Virus record (IMG/VR): IMGVR_UViG_3300031653_000003
Coordinates: 1-54,082 of that record
From: a virus
Length of the DNA stretch: 54,082 nucleotides
Direction: 5' to 3' (one strand)
The position numbers were made by a program, and so were the translations under genes. The notes under the pieces are model-generated. The model was not told the DNA's origin. It made no database searches and worked only from the letters and a program-made list of their open reading frames with translations. Shown piece by piece: positions 22,779 through 33,200 of this stretch. The stretch's first letter is position 1; each line of letters starts with the position of its first letter.

Positions 22779-23360
22779 ATGAAAAATCAAACACACGTTA
22801 AGTTTTTAATCTTCGCGCTTTGCCTGTGGGTGTTATTTTGTGTAACGCCCTTTGCCTCGACGGTCAACGCCTCGGTGCAGGCAGGTATATCCAATCTTGA
22901 CCGCCTGTATTTAAGGGCAACCTCAACCGGCCCGATTCTCAATGTCCGGCAAAATGGAACCGGCGACATCGTCCGTTTTCAGGATGGCGGATCAACCGTT
23001 CTAAGCATCGGTGATGGCGGCATGTTTACTATCGACAGCGGCGCGATGGTATTCGGTCAGCAAAGCGAAACCGTTACAGCGACCTTTATCTTGACTCCGA
23101 CAGCCCCTTTTATCCTGATCACGTCTGATTCGGCTTATACCTCGTCAACCGATACGCCGGTCATCACGACCACGGCGACGGCTAACCAAATGTTGATGAT
23201 CCAGAATGGCAACGCCTCTGATGCGTTGACCGTTGACGGAACCGGCGGCACGATAGAGTGTAAGGCCGATGTTGTTCTGGGAGCCGGGGACATTATGACC
23301 CTGATCTATAGTGAGTCAGATTTGGTATGGCACTGTCAAAGCGTTTATGATAACAGCTAA
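22779..23360 (+). CDS. Secreted beta-rich protein in head operon
   Basis: A 193-residue protein with signal peptide (KFLIFALCLWVLFCVTPFAS then TVNA) and a beta-helix-like domain (LRATSTGPILNVRQNGTGDI, VLSIGDGGMFTIDSG) that resembles host-range or fibre repeats. Ribosome site AAGGAG. Why a virion-operon protein should be exported is unclear. Confidence 0.68.
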   Translation: MKNQTHVKFLIFALCLWVLFCVTPFASTVNASVQAGISNLDRLYLRATSTGPILNVRQNGTGDIVRFQDGGSTVLSIGDGGMFTIDSGAMVFGQQSETVTATFILTPTAPFILITSDSAYTSSTDTPVITTTATANQMLMIQNGNASDALTVDGTGGTIECKADVVLGAGDIMTLIYSESDLVWHCQSVYDNS

Positions 23361-23370
23361 AGGCTAACCA

Positions 23371-23793
23371 ATGGCTATTTTATCCTCTGACGAATATCCG
23401 GCGATCAGGGCGGTGCTTGACACCGACCTGAATGATAAAAATCTATATGATTCTACGATTGCCCTGGATATTTATCAGGGGGCGGCTGATCAGGATGTAT
23501 TAGACCTTGACCCCGACGCCGAGAGCAGAACCGGCACCGACGCCGAAAGAATCTTGAGAGCCGCTATCTACTTTTGTGCTGCCCGCCTTGCCCCCGCAGT
23601 AGTGAGGATCACGAGTCTGAGCATTCAGGCTCGTGATCTCTCATACAGTAAACCGGTATTTGACCCGGAAAAAAGGGCGGCTGAGTTGCGGTCAATGGCA
23701 GAGGAAGAAATCAACGAAGTATTGCACCCGACTGATACGTCTTATTCGATGCCAACGATGTTCGCCAGGGCCGAGGGAAAACGAGGCTGGTAA
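23371..23793 (+). CDS. Head-tail connector protein (gp6-like)
   Basis: A 140-residue helical protein located between capsid and tail genes; RILRAAIYFCAARLAPAVV and a C-terminal EEEINEVLHP helix suit HK97 gp6-like adaptors that dock under the portal. Position-based call. Confidence 0.62.
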   Translation: MAILSSDEYPAIRAVLDTDLNDKNLYDSTIALDIYQGAADQDVLDLDPDAESRTGTDAERILRAAIYFCAARLAPAVVRITSLSIQARDLSYSKPVFDPEKRAAELRSMAEEEINEVLHPTDTSYSMPTMFARAEGKRGW

Positions 23794-24216
23794 ATGCCGG
23801 GGCAATTAAAAAATATAACAATCGTTGGTTACAACCGGCTAATGAATAGCCTGCGGCGCATTGCAGCCGATAACCAGGAAATTGGAGACGAGCCGGTCAG
23901 GGCCTTCTCCCAAGAGATGCGGGGGGTATTAAAGAGCGAACCTTACCCCCCCAAAAGACCCGGCCAACGATCTGTCAGAACCGGGCGACTAGCGAACAGC
24001 TGGAAGGTTGAAGGGCAGGGGCCGCCGGCCAGATACCGGATAATCAACACGGCCCGAAGCAAAAAAGGCAAGTTCTATGCCGGGTGGGTTGTTGGCATAA
24101 AACAAGCCTGGATGCACAAGGGCCGCTGGTGGAAAGCAGTGGCCGTGGTTAAAAAACACAGCCACAAATTAAGTGAAAAGTTAAACAGTATCTACAAGGA
24201 ATTGTGGGGTAAATGA
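23794..24216 (+). CDS. Tail completion / HK97 gp10-like protein
   Basis: A 140-residue basic protein starting right after the previous stop. The pattern PYPPKRPGQRSVRTGRLANSW, with 'RTGRLANSW' typical of HK97 gp10-like proteins, and its position before the tail tube gene support a head-tail or tail-terminator role. Confidence 0.72.
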   Translation: MPGQLKNITIVGYNRLMNSLRRIAADNQEIGDEPVRAFSQEMRGVLKSEPYPPKRPGQRSVRTGRLANSWKVEGQGPPARYRIINTARSKKGKFYAGWVVGIKQAWMHKGRWWKAVAVVKKHSHKLSEKLNSIYKELWGK

Positions 24217-24217
24217 T

Positions 24218-24706
24218 ATGTTAAAAGCAACTAAGTTAGCTATGAGTATTTTTTTCGGGGCCTTTATTTTGATTGTCGTTTTAGCGGGGCTTCCTCAGAC
24301 CGATGTTTCCGCTAATCCCCTCGATGCCCCATTGATGACAAGAGCAATTGTCACCACTACCGAAGTTCTGTATGACGGGGTTGATGTTGATCTATTGGCG
24401 GCAACGGCTGACGGGGAGAAATTCACCAATACCGGTAAGGAATTCTTCTTTATCACCAACGACTACACGGATACGGTGACTGCAACCTTTGTAACTGCCG
24501 GAACCTTTGGCGGGTTTGCGATTGAAGACGTTACCGTGCCTATCAGCGCCAGTTATTCCAAGCTGGTTGGCCCGTTCAATATTGCCATTTTTAACCAGAA
24601 AAGCGGCGATGATAAAAATACCATCTACGTCAACTGGGACTCGGTGGGGCAAACCGGCATTGCCAGTATAACGGTACGCGCTTATAAACTGGATGACGGC
24701 AGCTAA
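24218..24706 (+). CDS. Secreted beta-rich protein in tail operon
   Basis: A 162-residue protein with a strong signal peptide (MSIFFGAFILIVVLAGLPQT then DVSA). The mature domain (TVTATFVTAGTFGGFAIEDV ... NTIYVNWDSV) resembles in style the cytosolic-type protein at 25459, suggesting related virion surface modules, one exported and one not. Confidence 0.66.
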   Translation: MLKATKLAMSIFFGAFILIVVLAGLPQTDVSANPLDAPLMTRAIVTTTEVLYDGVDVDLLAATADGEKFTNTGKEFFFITNDYTDTVTATFVTAGTFGGFAIEDVTVPISASYSKLVGPFNIAIFNQKSGDDKNTIYVNWDSVGQTGIASITVRAYKLDDGS

Positions 24707-25185
24707 TGGCCGAACAGGGGACAGGCGAGGCACTGGGGGCGCTCAAACGGGTTTTTGAGAACGTCAACCCGGCCCCGGCCCAAAGCCAGGCGGGTGTCTG
24801 GATTTACCCGCAAGACTTTGAATCGATTGAATTTACGACGCTGCCGGTAGTTGTCTTGTCAGAAGTGGTCAACAATCAGAACCAGTGGCTTTATGACGCG
24901 CACGATTTAAGCGAGTCGGTCTGGGCAATTGAGGCGCTAGTCTTTCTCTATCCCGGCCCGTTGACCACGGAACCGGCGGCGCATGAGGCCGAAAAATTAC
25001 ATAATCCCTGGCCCCTGGCTTTGGCTGACATCCTCTACAATCAGCAGGATTTATACCGGACGGTGGTCAGGGTTGGGCAGGGGAAAAAATTATTTGACTG
25101 GACGGTGGGCCAGATAGATTTTTGGCAGAAGGTATTTTGGGGGATTCGGTTTGTGCTGCCGGTCAGCCAATCACACAGCCATTAA
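24706..25185 (+). CDS. Tail terminator-like protein
   Basis: A 159-residue protein coupled to the preceding gene by a 1-bp overlap. Alpha/beta pattern and place (after gp10-like, before tail tube) fit tail terminator/gpU-like proteins. No decisive motif. Confidence 0.55.
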   Translation: MAEQGTGEALGALKRVFENVNPAPAQSQAGVWIYPQDFESIEFTTLPVVVLSEVVNNQNQWLYDAHDLSESVWAIEALVFLYPGPLTTEPAAHEAEKLHNPWPLALADILYNQQDLYRTVVRVGQGKKLFDWTVGQIDFWQKVFWGIRFVLPVSQSHSH

Positions 25186-25196
25186 GGACGGGTAAT

Positions 25197-25466
25197 ATGA
25201 GCAAAAAAAATGTTGATCTGGAAACCAAACCACTCAATGAGCCGGATGCTTCCGCAGTGGAGGTGTCAGGCAACAAGGGAAAAGACAAACCGGTTACAGT
25301 TGATGAGCTTTTCCCGGATAGCCCTGGCATAGCGCGGGCGCTTAAAAAATCCGGGGTCAAGACCCTGGCTGAATTAAAAAACAAAACACTTGATGAAATT
25401 TCAGCAATGCCGGGGATACAATTTACTCGCCTACAGAAAGTCCAGGAGGTTTTGAAGCGTGGCTGA
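25197..25466 (+). CDS. Helix-hairpin-helix small protein
   Basis: An 89-residue protein started at 25197 (AGGACGGG upstream). After a disordered N terminus it has a helix-hairpin-helix-like repeat (PGIARALKKSGVKTLAELKN and ISAMPGIQFTRLQKVQEVLK), resembling RNA polymerase alpha-CTD or ribosomal S13-type folds that bind DNA; occasionally seen in phage tail operons. Overlaps the next gene by 8 bp. Confidence 0.65.
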   Translation: MSKKNVDLETKPLNEPDASAVEVSGNKGKDKPVTVDELFPDSPGIARALKKSGVKTLAELKNKTLDEISAMPGIQFTRLQKVQEVLKRG

Positions 25467-25794
25467 TGTAACGCTGACCCGTACCAGTCTCACCAATGAC
25501 GGCGTTGATCTAACCGCCGGATTGCAAGCGATGGTAGCGGCTGATACCTATTATTACGCCAACGCTGACGGCGCGCCGGTCATCTATCTGATCGCCACTG
25601 ACACGGTAACGGTCACGATTGAAACGCCTTTTACGGCCTCCGGCGAAAGCCTGCCGGATAAAACGATCAATATGGTTAACGAGGACGTATTATTGCTCAA
25701 GCCTCGCGTTAAAAAATATTACAACCAGACTGACGGGACGGTGAAAGTCACCGTGACCGCAACGGGCGTCAGTATTGGTATTTATGTACCATAA
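25459..25794 (+). CDS. Virion beta protein
   Basis: A 111-residue beta-rich protein (ATDTVTVTIETPFTASGESL) without a signal peptide, just before the tail tube gene. Comparable in style to the mature part of 24218. Probably structural. Confidence 0.6.
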   Translation: MADVTLTRTSLTNDGVDLTAGLQAMVAADTYYYANADGAPVIYLIATDTVTVTIETPFTASGESLPDKTINMVNEDVLLLKPRVKKYYNQTDGTVKVTVTATGVSIGIYVP

Positions 25795-25821
25795 TTAGAC
25801 TGATAGCAAGGAGATAACAAA

Positions 25822-26250
25822 ATGAGTAAATACGATGGCAAAGGCGTAGTTTTGGAGTGGGATGCAGCAGGGGGAACCGATTACACAACGATTGCCCAAA
25901 TTTTTGAGATCACCCCGCCCGGCCCTTCCCGCAACTCAATTGATGTAACCGCGCACGATTCAACCGATGACTGGAAGGAATTCATCAAGGGCATTAAAGA
26001 CGGAGGCGAAGTTAGCTTCGGATTGATCTATGACCCGGTTTTAGGGACTCACGATGCCTCAACCGGTATTCTGTCAGATTGGGATGAGGACTCAACGATC
26101 CCGACATGGCGGATCACGTTCCCGGATGCAGCCTTAACCAAATGGACGTTCCCCGGCTTTATCACGGCTACGACTCCGGCGACCCCTCTTGAGGATAAGA
26201 TGACAATGGGCGTTACCTTGAAGGTAAGCGGGAAACCGACCCTGGCCTAA
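25822..26250 (+). CDS. Major tail tube protein
   Basis: A 142-residue protein with ribosome site AAGGAG. The pattern of a short N-terminal beta region (GGTDYTTIAQIFEITPPGPSRNSIDVTAHDS), WKEFIKGIKDGGEVSFG and a C-terminal GFITATTPATPLEDKMTMGVTLKVSGKP is characteristic of lambda gpV/T4 gp19-like tube subunits. Directly precedes the G/GT chaperones and tape measure, the usual order. Confidence 0.88.
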   Translation: MSKYDGKGVVLEWDAAGGTDYTTIAQIFEITPPGPSRNSIDVTAHDSTDDWKEFIKGIKDGGEVSFGLIYDPVLGTHDASTGILSDWDEDSTIPTWRITFPDAALTKWTFPGFITATTPATPLEDKMTMGVTLKVSGKPTLA

Positions 26251-26279
26251 AATAAAATTTAATAAATAAGGTGGGCAAA

Positions 26280-26765
26280 ATGGCAGCAGAGAAAAAGAAG
26301 TTTTTAACAAAAGACGATATTTTTAATGTCCCTCTAAGGATTGAAGAACTGTATATCCCTGAATGGGACGGGGTTGTTTTTATCAAGGAAATGACCGCCC
26401 TGCAAATTGAGCAAGACGGCCAGTTTATGATCAAAAACAACGGCAAGCCGGACTACAGCAAGGCGATCCAGATTCCGACTCGCTCCTGCGCCCGGCAGGT
26501 GGTTGACAAGGACGGCAACCGGCTATTCTCCGAGCGGGATATTAACGAGCTTCGGCAGAAGCATGGTTCGGCCATTACCCGCATCTCAAAAGCGGTGCGG
26601 GAGTTGTCCGGGCAAGGAACGAAGGCTGGGGATTCTGAGATAGCCCAATGGCTTGAGAAAAACTACCCGGAAACCCTGGCAGAATACCGGGAGGAAACCG
26701 GGGCTATTGCTGAGGCCGAGGAAAATTTTACGCCAACCCCCTCCGACGATTCGCCTTCGGATTAG
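26280..26765 (+). CDS. Tail assembly chaperone (gpG-like)
   Basis: A 161-residue protein started at ATG 26280 (AAGGTGG upstream; GTG 26271 is possible). It stands between tail tube and tape measure and ends with an acidic, proline-rich tail. Its 3' end overlaps the T frame and holds an AAATTTT slippery heptamer, as in lambda G/GT, so most ribosomes make G and some make a longer GT fusion. Confidence 0.82.
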   Translation: MAAEKKKFLTKDDIFNVPLRIEELYIPEWDGVVFIKEMTALQIEQDGQFMIKNNGKPDYSKAIQIPTRSCARQVVDKDGNRLFSERDINELRQKHGSAITRISKAVRELSGQGTKAGDSEIAQWLEKNYPETLAEYREETGAIAEAEENFTPTPSDDSPSD

Positions 26766-27091
26766 CTACCAAGCTGGGCGGGGATAACGTTAATGTTGAC
26801 CTGATGCTATCCCGAATTCCAGCCTCCATGCTTTGGGAGTGGATAGCCTATAGCCGGATCGAGCCGTTTGACGAGGAGCGGGCAGACCTGCGGGCCGGGA
26901 TTGTGGCTTCAGTTATTGCCAATACCAACCGCAAGAAAGGTTCTCCCCCATTCAAAGCCAAAGACTTTATGCCTAAATACGGGCGGCGACAACAGCAGTG
27001 GCAAGATCAATTAAAAATAGTGGAAATGCTCAACCAAGCCTTTGGGGGAGATGACCTAAGAACCGACGAACAAAAGGAATGGCAACAATAA
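26714..27091 (+). CDS. Tail assembly chaperone T domain, made by -1 frameshift
   Basis: Open in the -1 frame from the stop at 26711. Residues RRFAFGLATKLGGDNVNVDL, then SRIPASMLWEWIAYSRIEPFD, EERADLRAGIVASVIANTNR and FKAKDFMP are the hallmark of gpT/DUF4035 proteins. It has no convincing start of its own (the ATG at 26804 is internal to the motif), so it is expressed as a fusion to gpG. GT binds the tape measure during tail assembly. Confidence 0.85.
   Translation, partial: GRGKFYANPLRRFAFGLATKLGGDNVNVDLMLSRIPASMLWEWIAYSRIEPFDEERADLRAGIVASVIANTNRKKGSPPFKAKDFMPKYGRRQQQWQDQLKIVEMLNQAFGGDDLRTDEQKEWQQ
26723..26729 (+). other. Programmed -1 frameshift site AAATTTT
   Basis: In the G frame the codons are GAA AAT TTT, giving the X XXY YYZ heptamer A AAT TTT; slippage to AAA TTT enters the T frame, which is open from 26714. 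Confidence 0.7.
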
Positions 27092-27114
27092 AGGCTTGCC
27101 ATTCCTTATTTTTT
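27074..27114 (+). terminator. Intrinsic terminator between GT and tape measure
   Basis: A perfect 12-bp stem, AAGGAATGGCAA (27074-27085) with TTGCCATTCCTT (27096-27107), followed by ATTTTTT. It spans the GT stop codon and would lower transcription of the tail genes downstream. Confidence 0.8.
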
Positions 27115-27133
27115 AATAACCGTTAGGGTTTTA

Positions 27134-30100
27134 ATGGACCAGATAGATTTAATTGTCAAGATGGCAATGGATACAAAAGAATATGCTGACGGGCTGGCCG
27201 AGTCGACAAAGGGAACAACGGCCTGGGCCGGAGCGTTGGGAACTGCGGTCTCTGCCGGTGTTGCTGTTGCTGTTGCCGCGCTTGCTTTTTTGGCTGGAGC
27301 CATCATTGGCATAGGGGTTGCCTCGTTTAATGTCGCCAACGAAACCCAAGAGGCGTGGAATCAGTATGCTGCCCAGACCGGGGCGGCAAATGAGGAAATG
27401 GAGCAGTTTAAACAAACTGCGCTTGATATTTATTCCTCAAACTGGGGGGATAGTATAACCGATGTCGGGCAGGCAATGACAACGGTAAAACAGATCACCG
27501 GGGAAACCGGCGATGAGCTTGAATCCCTCACCACAAAAGCCTTGATAATGCGGGATGTCTTTGGCAAGGATATTAATGAGAGTATCCGGGCGGTTGATAT
27601 AGCCGTAACCAATTTTGGAACTAATGGGTCACACGTTTTTGACCTTGTGGCTGCTACGATCCAAAAAGTGGGTGATCCCGCCGATGATCTCCTGGATACC
27701 GTTGGGGAGTATGCCCCCATTTTTGCCGCCGCCGGTTATTCTGCTGATGAAATGTTCGGTATCCTGCAAGCCGGGGTAGCGGCCGGGGCCAGAAACTTTG
27801 ACGTTGTAGCAGATGCGGTCAAAGAATTCCAAATAAGAATTATTGACGGCTCCGACCAAACCGAAAGCGCGATGAACACCCTACTCGCTTCAACGGGCCG
27901 GGTAAGCGACGAATATGTCACCCTTGAATCTAAGTTAAAAGATACCAGTGATGCACTGGAAGCAAACACAGAGGCGCTAGACAGTGCCGAGGGCGCATAT
28001 GCTGCCAGTAAAGCGGTTGTTGATGACCTAAGCCGGGCATTAGGGGAAGCCAAACGGGCCTTGAGTGACCTTTCCCATCCTAACCTGGCCGGGATGGAAG
28101 CATACGACAATCAGCTTTTTGAACTGGAGCAGCAGAGTAAAGCCGCAAAACTGGCGATGTTGGATATGGTTCCAGATGGCGATGCCTATGAAGCCGCCAA
28201 ACAACAGCTTGATGATATTAACAAAGAGATGGACAAGGTTGCCTTACAACGTGATCTTCAATTTGACCGGCAACTGCGGGATATTGAAAAAGCGGCCACC
28301 GAAGGGCAAGAACCCCTGACAACCTATGACGAAGTGATGGGCCAGATCGGGGCTAAAAAGGGAGAGATAGCAGAACTTGAGGGGGCTTTTGCCGGGGCTA
28401 CTGCCGAGATGGAAGGTAACGCGGCGGCGGTTGCCGCACTTGAATCTGAAAACAAACGACTGACCACAAATATTGACGACCTCAAAGCCGGGTTGGAGGC
28501 TATTGGCTCACCGGCTGAACAGTGGTTAAAAGGGCTTGAAGATGGCTCCATGTCCGGTAAGGAGGCAATGGATCAGGTCAACCAGATGCTGCGGGAATCT
28601 GACCAGGCCACGCGAGACGCGGTTGGGCCACTTATTTACGGGACAAAATGGGAAGACCTGAAAGATACTATTATTCTGTCAATGGGCGAGGGCGTGCATT
28701 ACGCCCAGGACGTAGACGGAGCTTTAGCCGATGCCGGGGAAACGGCCCATCGTGGACTAGGGTGGGCTTTCGACCAGCTTAAAAAACGAGCCTTGACTTC
28801 CTTGCAACCACTTGGCGATGCTCTTTATGACTTAGCTGAGAAAATTATGCCTTTCGTAGGGGAAGCATTTAATTGGTTTGATGAAAAGCTACCCGGTATT
28901 ATGGAAACCGCCGGTTATTGGATTGGCTACTTAGGTGATGTCATCGCGTGGGACGTTGTACCGTATGTGAATAATGAATTGTTACCGGTATTTATGGAGT
29001 TTGCCGATTGGCTGGTAGGCGAGGGAATACCCGCCTTTGTGGAATTTATCACCCCGATCATTGACCAGGTTGTGCCGGGTTTAAAATTGCTTGGCAGTAT
29101 CGCAATGGATATAGCAGGGTTCGTTTTGCCGTTGCTTGTGCAATGGTGGCAATTCCTGGCCGATCATATGAACATTGTAATGCCAATTATAGCGGCGGTT
29201 GGTGTGTTGATCCTGGCCCTCACCTCCCCGGTGTCTTTAGTGATTGGGGCCATTGTCCTGCTGGCGACTGCATGGGCCAATAACTGGGGCGGGATTCAAG
29301 AGAAAGTCCAGGCCGTGATGGACTTTGTAATGCCGTATATCCAGGCGGGCATGGCGTTTATTTCCAAGGTTGTGTCTGATGTCCTGGGTTATATTCAAGG
29401 CTGGTGGAAGGCCCACGGCGAATCGGTGATGGCCCTGGTCAATGCCGCGTGGCAATTTATTACATTTGTAATTGATAAAAACCTTAGCACTATCTGGACG
29501 GTTATTCAAGTTGTATTGGCCCTGGCTCAACAGTTTTGGGAAGATTGGGGAGAGACCATCATGACGGTAGCTGCCCTGGTATGGGATACAATAACCGTTA
29601 TTTTCTCAACGGTCTTTGATAACTTAGGCTATCTCCTGGATGCCTTTGTCGCTCTGTTTAAAGGAGATTGGAAAGGATTCGGGGACGCGCTGGGGAGTAT
29701 CTGGCGTAACACATGGGGGGCAATAGAGGATATTTTGAACAATGCCAAAACAGCCATAATAACCGTTATTGTCGGTTTTATCTCAAACTTTATTGATAAC
29801 TACTGGCAACCCTTTGTAGATGGCATCTCCGAAGCCTGGGATAATGTTTGGAACGGACTTGCGGATATTGTTAACGGGGTAATGGATACGGTTCAAACAG
29901 CGATCCAGCCGGTATCAGATTTCATTGATGATATTTGGCAAAAGATTCAAGGAATTCTTGACACCCTGCCGGGCTTGCCGAGCTTTGGCGGGGAGGCGGC
30001 AGCAAATAACTTTGCGGCCAATGTTCCCGGCGGACGGGGTGATGAAACAAACAACAACTTCACCCAGATCAATAATTTCTCAGGCTCCGGTTTTGACTCA

Positions 30101-30142
30101 ACCGGTCAATTTGCACAGACGAAGGCGCTTCTGACAACCTGA
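27134..30142 (+). CDS. Tail tape measure protein
   Basis: A 1002-residue protein that sets tail length, the longest gene of the tail cluster. It has an N-terminal hydrophobic stretch (AVSAGVAVAVAALAFLAGAIIG), the phage tail tape measure core around residues 60-230 (YNPVE-like ITDVGQAMTTVKQITG), long coiled coils (280-480), and several hydrophobic helices around 680-760. Length predicts a tail near 150 nm by the usual rule of about 1.5 angstrom per residue. No lysozyme domain was recognised. Confidence 0.92.
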   Translation: MDQIDLIVKMAMDTKEYADGLAESTKGTTAWAGALGTAVSAGVAVAVAALAFLAGAIIGIGVASFNVANETQEAWNQYAAQTGAANEEMEQFKQTALDIYSSNWGDSITDVGQAMTTVKQITGETGDELESLTTKALIMRDVFGKDINESIRAVDIAVTNFGTNGSHVFDLVAATIQKVGDPADDLLDTVGEYAPIFAAAGYSADEMFGILQAGVAAGARNFDVVADAVKEFQIRIIDGSDQTESAMNTLLASTGRVSDEYVTLESKLKDTSDALEANTEALDSAEGAYAASKAVVDDLSRALGEAKRALSDLSHPNLAGMEAYDNQLFELEQQSKAAKLAMLDMVPDGDAYEAAKQQLDDINKEMDKVALQRDLQFDRQLRDIEKAATEGQEPLTTYDEVMGQIGAKKGEIAELEGAFAGATAEMEGNAAAVAALESENKRLTTNIDDLKAGLEAIGSPAEQWLKGLEDGSMSGKEAMDQVNQMLRESDQATRDAVGPLIYGTKWEDLKDTIILSMGEGVHYAQDVDGALADAGETAHRGLGWAFDQLKKRALTSLQPLGDALYDLAEKIMPFVGEAFNWFDEKLPGIMETAGYWIGYLGDVIAWDVVPYVNNELLPVFMEFADWLVGEGIPAFVEFITPIIDQVVPGLKLLGSIAMDIAGFVLPLLVQWWQFLADHMNIVMPIIAAVGVLILALTSPVSLVIGAIVLLATAWANNWGGIQEKVQAVMDFVMPYIQAGMAFISKVVSDVLGYIQGWWKAHGESVMALVNAAWQFITFVIDKNLSTIWTVIQVVLALAQQFWEDWGETIMTVAALVWDTITVIFSTVFDNLGYLLDAFVALFKGDWKGFGDALGSIWRNTWGAIEDILNNAKTAIITVIVGFISNFIDNYWQPFVDGISEAWDNVWNGLADIVNGVMDTVQTAIQPVSDFIDDIWQKIQGILDTLPGLPSFGGEAAANNFAANVPGGRGDETNNNFTQINNFSGSGFDSTGQFAQTKALLTT

Positions 30143-30147
30143 TAATT

Positions 30148-30176
30148 TTGTGACACAATTATAGTGTAGATTCTAT
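30148..30176 (+). promoter_or_regulatory. Weak putative promoter before tail tip genes
   Basis: TTGTGA (30148-30153), 17-nt spacer, TTCTAT (30171-30176), in the 100-bp gap between tape measure and Dit-like gene. Confidence 0.35.
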
Positions 30177-30242
30177 TCACAATTTATTACTGCGGAGGCG
30201 CAAAAAATAAAACATCTATTTAATATTTTGGTGGTATTAATT

Positions 30243-33200
30243 ATGGGCATGTGGCAAATCACGATCCCGGAAGCAACAACGAATCTAGATAATAACCCCT
30301 CGTTTGAAAAAAGCGTCAGCAGTTTGGCGGCGGCAAATGGCGCGGCCATTGCTCAAAGTTCAGACGAACAGGCTATCGGGTTTTATTCGGCCAAAGTAAC
30401 CCCCACGGCTGCTACTGATGACGGGGTTTACAGGGCTTATACCCTGACCGCCTCAACTACCTACACATTTAGTTTTTCGGTAAAGGCGGTTGATGGCATT
30501 GGTTATAAGGCTTACTTTTATGATGTAACAGCAGCCGGGCAATTAGGCGAGGCGGTTTCCTTTGTCGGTGACGGGACATGGCGGCGATATAATATCACCG
30601 TAACTACAAGCGCCAATACATCATATCGGGTTTATATTATTAAAAATGGCGATGCCTCAACCGGGGCATTTTATCTTGACGCCTTCCAGTTGGAAACAAA
30701 GGGCCACGCTACCACATATGGCGATGGGGATCAGCCGGGATGGATTTGGACAGCCGGAGCGCATACGTCAACCAGCGCCCGCAGTGGGCAAAGTACCGCC
30801 GGGGGGCGAGTAGAGGATTTGGGCCAAGACAAGTATCCCAAAATCCGTCATGCTCTGGGCGTTGGAGCAGCGCCTGTTGAGATCATAGATACGCTTCCGG
30901 CTCAAAGTGACGGCGGCGATTATCAGGATACTTTGATCCGGCCTCGGCAATTCCAGCTAATCGGCTATGCCGAAGGCAAAGGCAACGGGATAGATGGCCG
31001 GATTGACTATCATAGAAAACGCCGGAACCTACTACAGGCATTTAACCCTCACGGTGTAACCCCCAAGCAGCCGCGCAATTTACGTTACCGGGTAGATGGA
31101 AACTCGGTGATGATCCGGGCCGATTATGAAACTGGCTTACAGCGGCAAAAAACCCCAGACGCTTTTGCTAAAGAGGGTTTCAGCCTGGGCCTCAAGGCTC
31201 AAGACCCGTTTTTTAGGGCCGTAATGGGCGTAGCTAATAGCGATAATGGAGCCAACGGGATCGACGGGCAAGGGGCCAGTGTGCTAACCGCCCAGAGTAC
31301 CGTTACCGATGCCGATTATATTTTGCAAAAAGGAATTACCGGCGAATGGGCAGCAATGGGAACGGGGTTGAGTTTACCCATTCCTGGATTGCCAGATGGT
31401 GAAATAACCACAATGGCTATTGGCATTGACGGTTTCTTTTATATTGGCGGTCAGTTCTCTTCTGTTGGTGGAGTTGCTAATACAGCGGGGATAGCCAAAT
31501 GGGACGGGACAACCTGGTCAGCGTTGGGAACTGGGGCGAGTGGTGGCAATGTTCAATCTATTGTTATGGATTCGAGTGGCGATTTTTTTGTTGGTGGGAA
31601 TTTTACATCAATGGGTGGGGTTGCTAATACAGCGGGGATAGCTAAGTGGGACGGGACAACCTGGTCGGCATTATCAACGGGAGTTGATAATAACGGTGTT
31701 TATGCTCTTGCCATTGATTCAAGTGATAATTTATTTGCGGGCGGGAACTTTACCTTAATGTCAGGGGTTGCAAATACGGTCAGGATAGCCAAGTGGGATG
31801 GAAGCAATTGGACACCTTTGGGAACGGGAGTCAATGATATTATTTATGACCTTGCTTTTGACTCAAGTGATAATTTATTTATTGGTGGGTATTTTACTTT
31901 AGCGGGTGGGGTTGCTGATACGAATAAGATAGCCAAGTGGGATGGAAGCAATTGGACACCTTTGGGAACTGGGGCAAACAATACGGTTCATGCTCTTGCC
32001 ATTGATTCAAGTGATAATTTATTTGCGGGTGGAACTTTTACCTTAATGTCAGGGGTTGCTGATACGGTCAGGATAGCCAAGTGGAATGGATCAGCTTGGT
32101 CGGCGTTGGGAACGGGAGTCGATGACGGTGGAGTATGGTCTATTGTTATAGATAAAGGTGACGATTTATATTTGGGGGGCAATTTTACCCTAATTGGGGG
32201 CGACTCTTTTGCCGGAATAGCAAAATGGAACGGAAGTACTTTTTCGCAGCTTGGCTCAGGAGTCGATGCTATTATTTTTGCAATGACAATAAGCTATGAT
32301 GGCCAGCTATACATTGGTGGTGAATTTTCTTCTGCTGGTGGGGTATCTGATACGGACTATTTTGCTAGATGGACAGGAGTCGCATGGCGGACAATTGCAC
32401 TGTCCACAAAAGCTATACTGCAAGCCACCGATGGAAAAATTTACATGGGTGGTGGTTTTATAAATGCCGGGGGCGTGGCTAACGCTGACCGGATAGCTTA
32501 TTATGACCCGGAAACCATAACATTTATCGCTTTATCTACCGGGGCGAATGGTATAGTTAATGCTATCGCCGAAGCACCCAATGGTGACATCTACATAGGC
32601 GGATCATTTAGCCTGGTTGGAGGCGTGGCCGATACCGTTGGAGTAGCTTATTGGGATGTGTCTGCGTCCGTTTGGCTTCCTCTTGATACCGGGATAAATG
32701 GCACAGTGCTATCGCTGGCTTTTAGTCCTGACGGTGATCTATACATCGGCGGTTTATTTGAGGACGCCGGTGGGGTTGCCGATACTCAAAATCTGGCGAT
32801 ATGGGACGGCAGCGCATTTAATGCGCTATCAGATGAGCCTGACGGGGCTGTCAATGCCTTGTTGTTTGACAACGCCGGGACTCTCTGGCTGGCCGGGACG
32901 TTTGAAGATATTGGAGCCACAAACGTTGACTACATTGCCAGTTATAATACCTCGACAGACACTTTTAGCGCCCTGGAAACCGGCACGAATGGTTTTGTTA
33001 ACGATTTGGCTTTGGGGCCGAATGGCAATATTTATTTGGTAGGGGCTTTTACCCAGGCCGGGAGCATAGCCGGAGTCAATTATGTCGCCAGGTGGAACGG
33101 GACTCAATTTAGCGGGTTCGGGAGTGGTTTTAATAATGTTGCCTTTACGGTTGGGGTTGATGGGGATGGAAAAATCTATGTGGGCGGTGCATTTACCACA

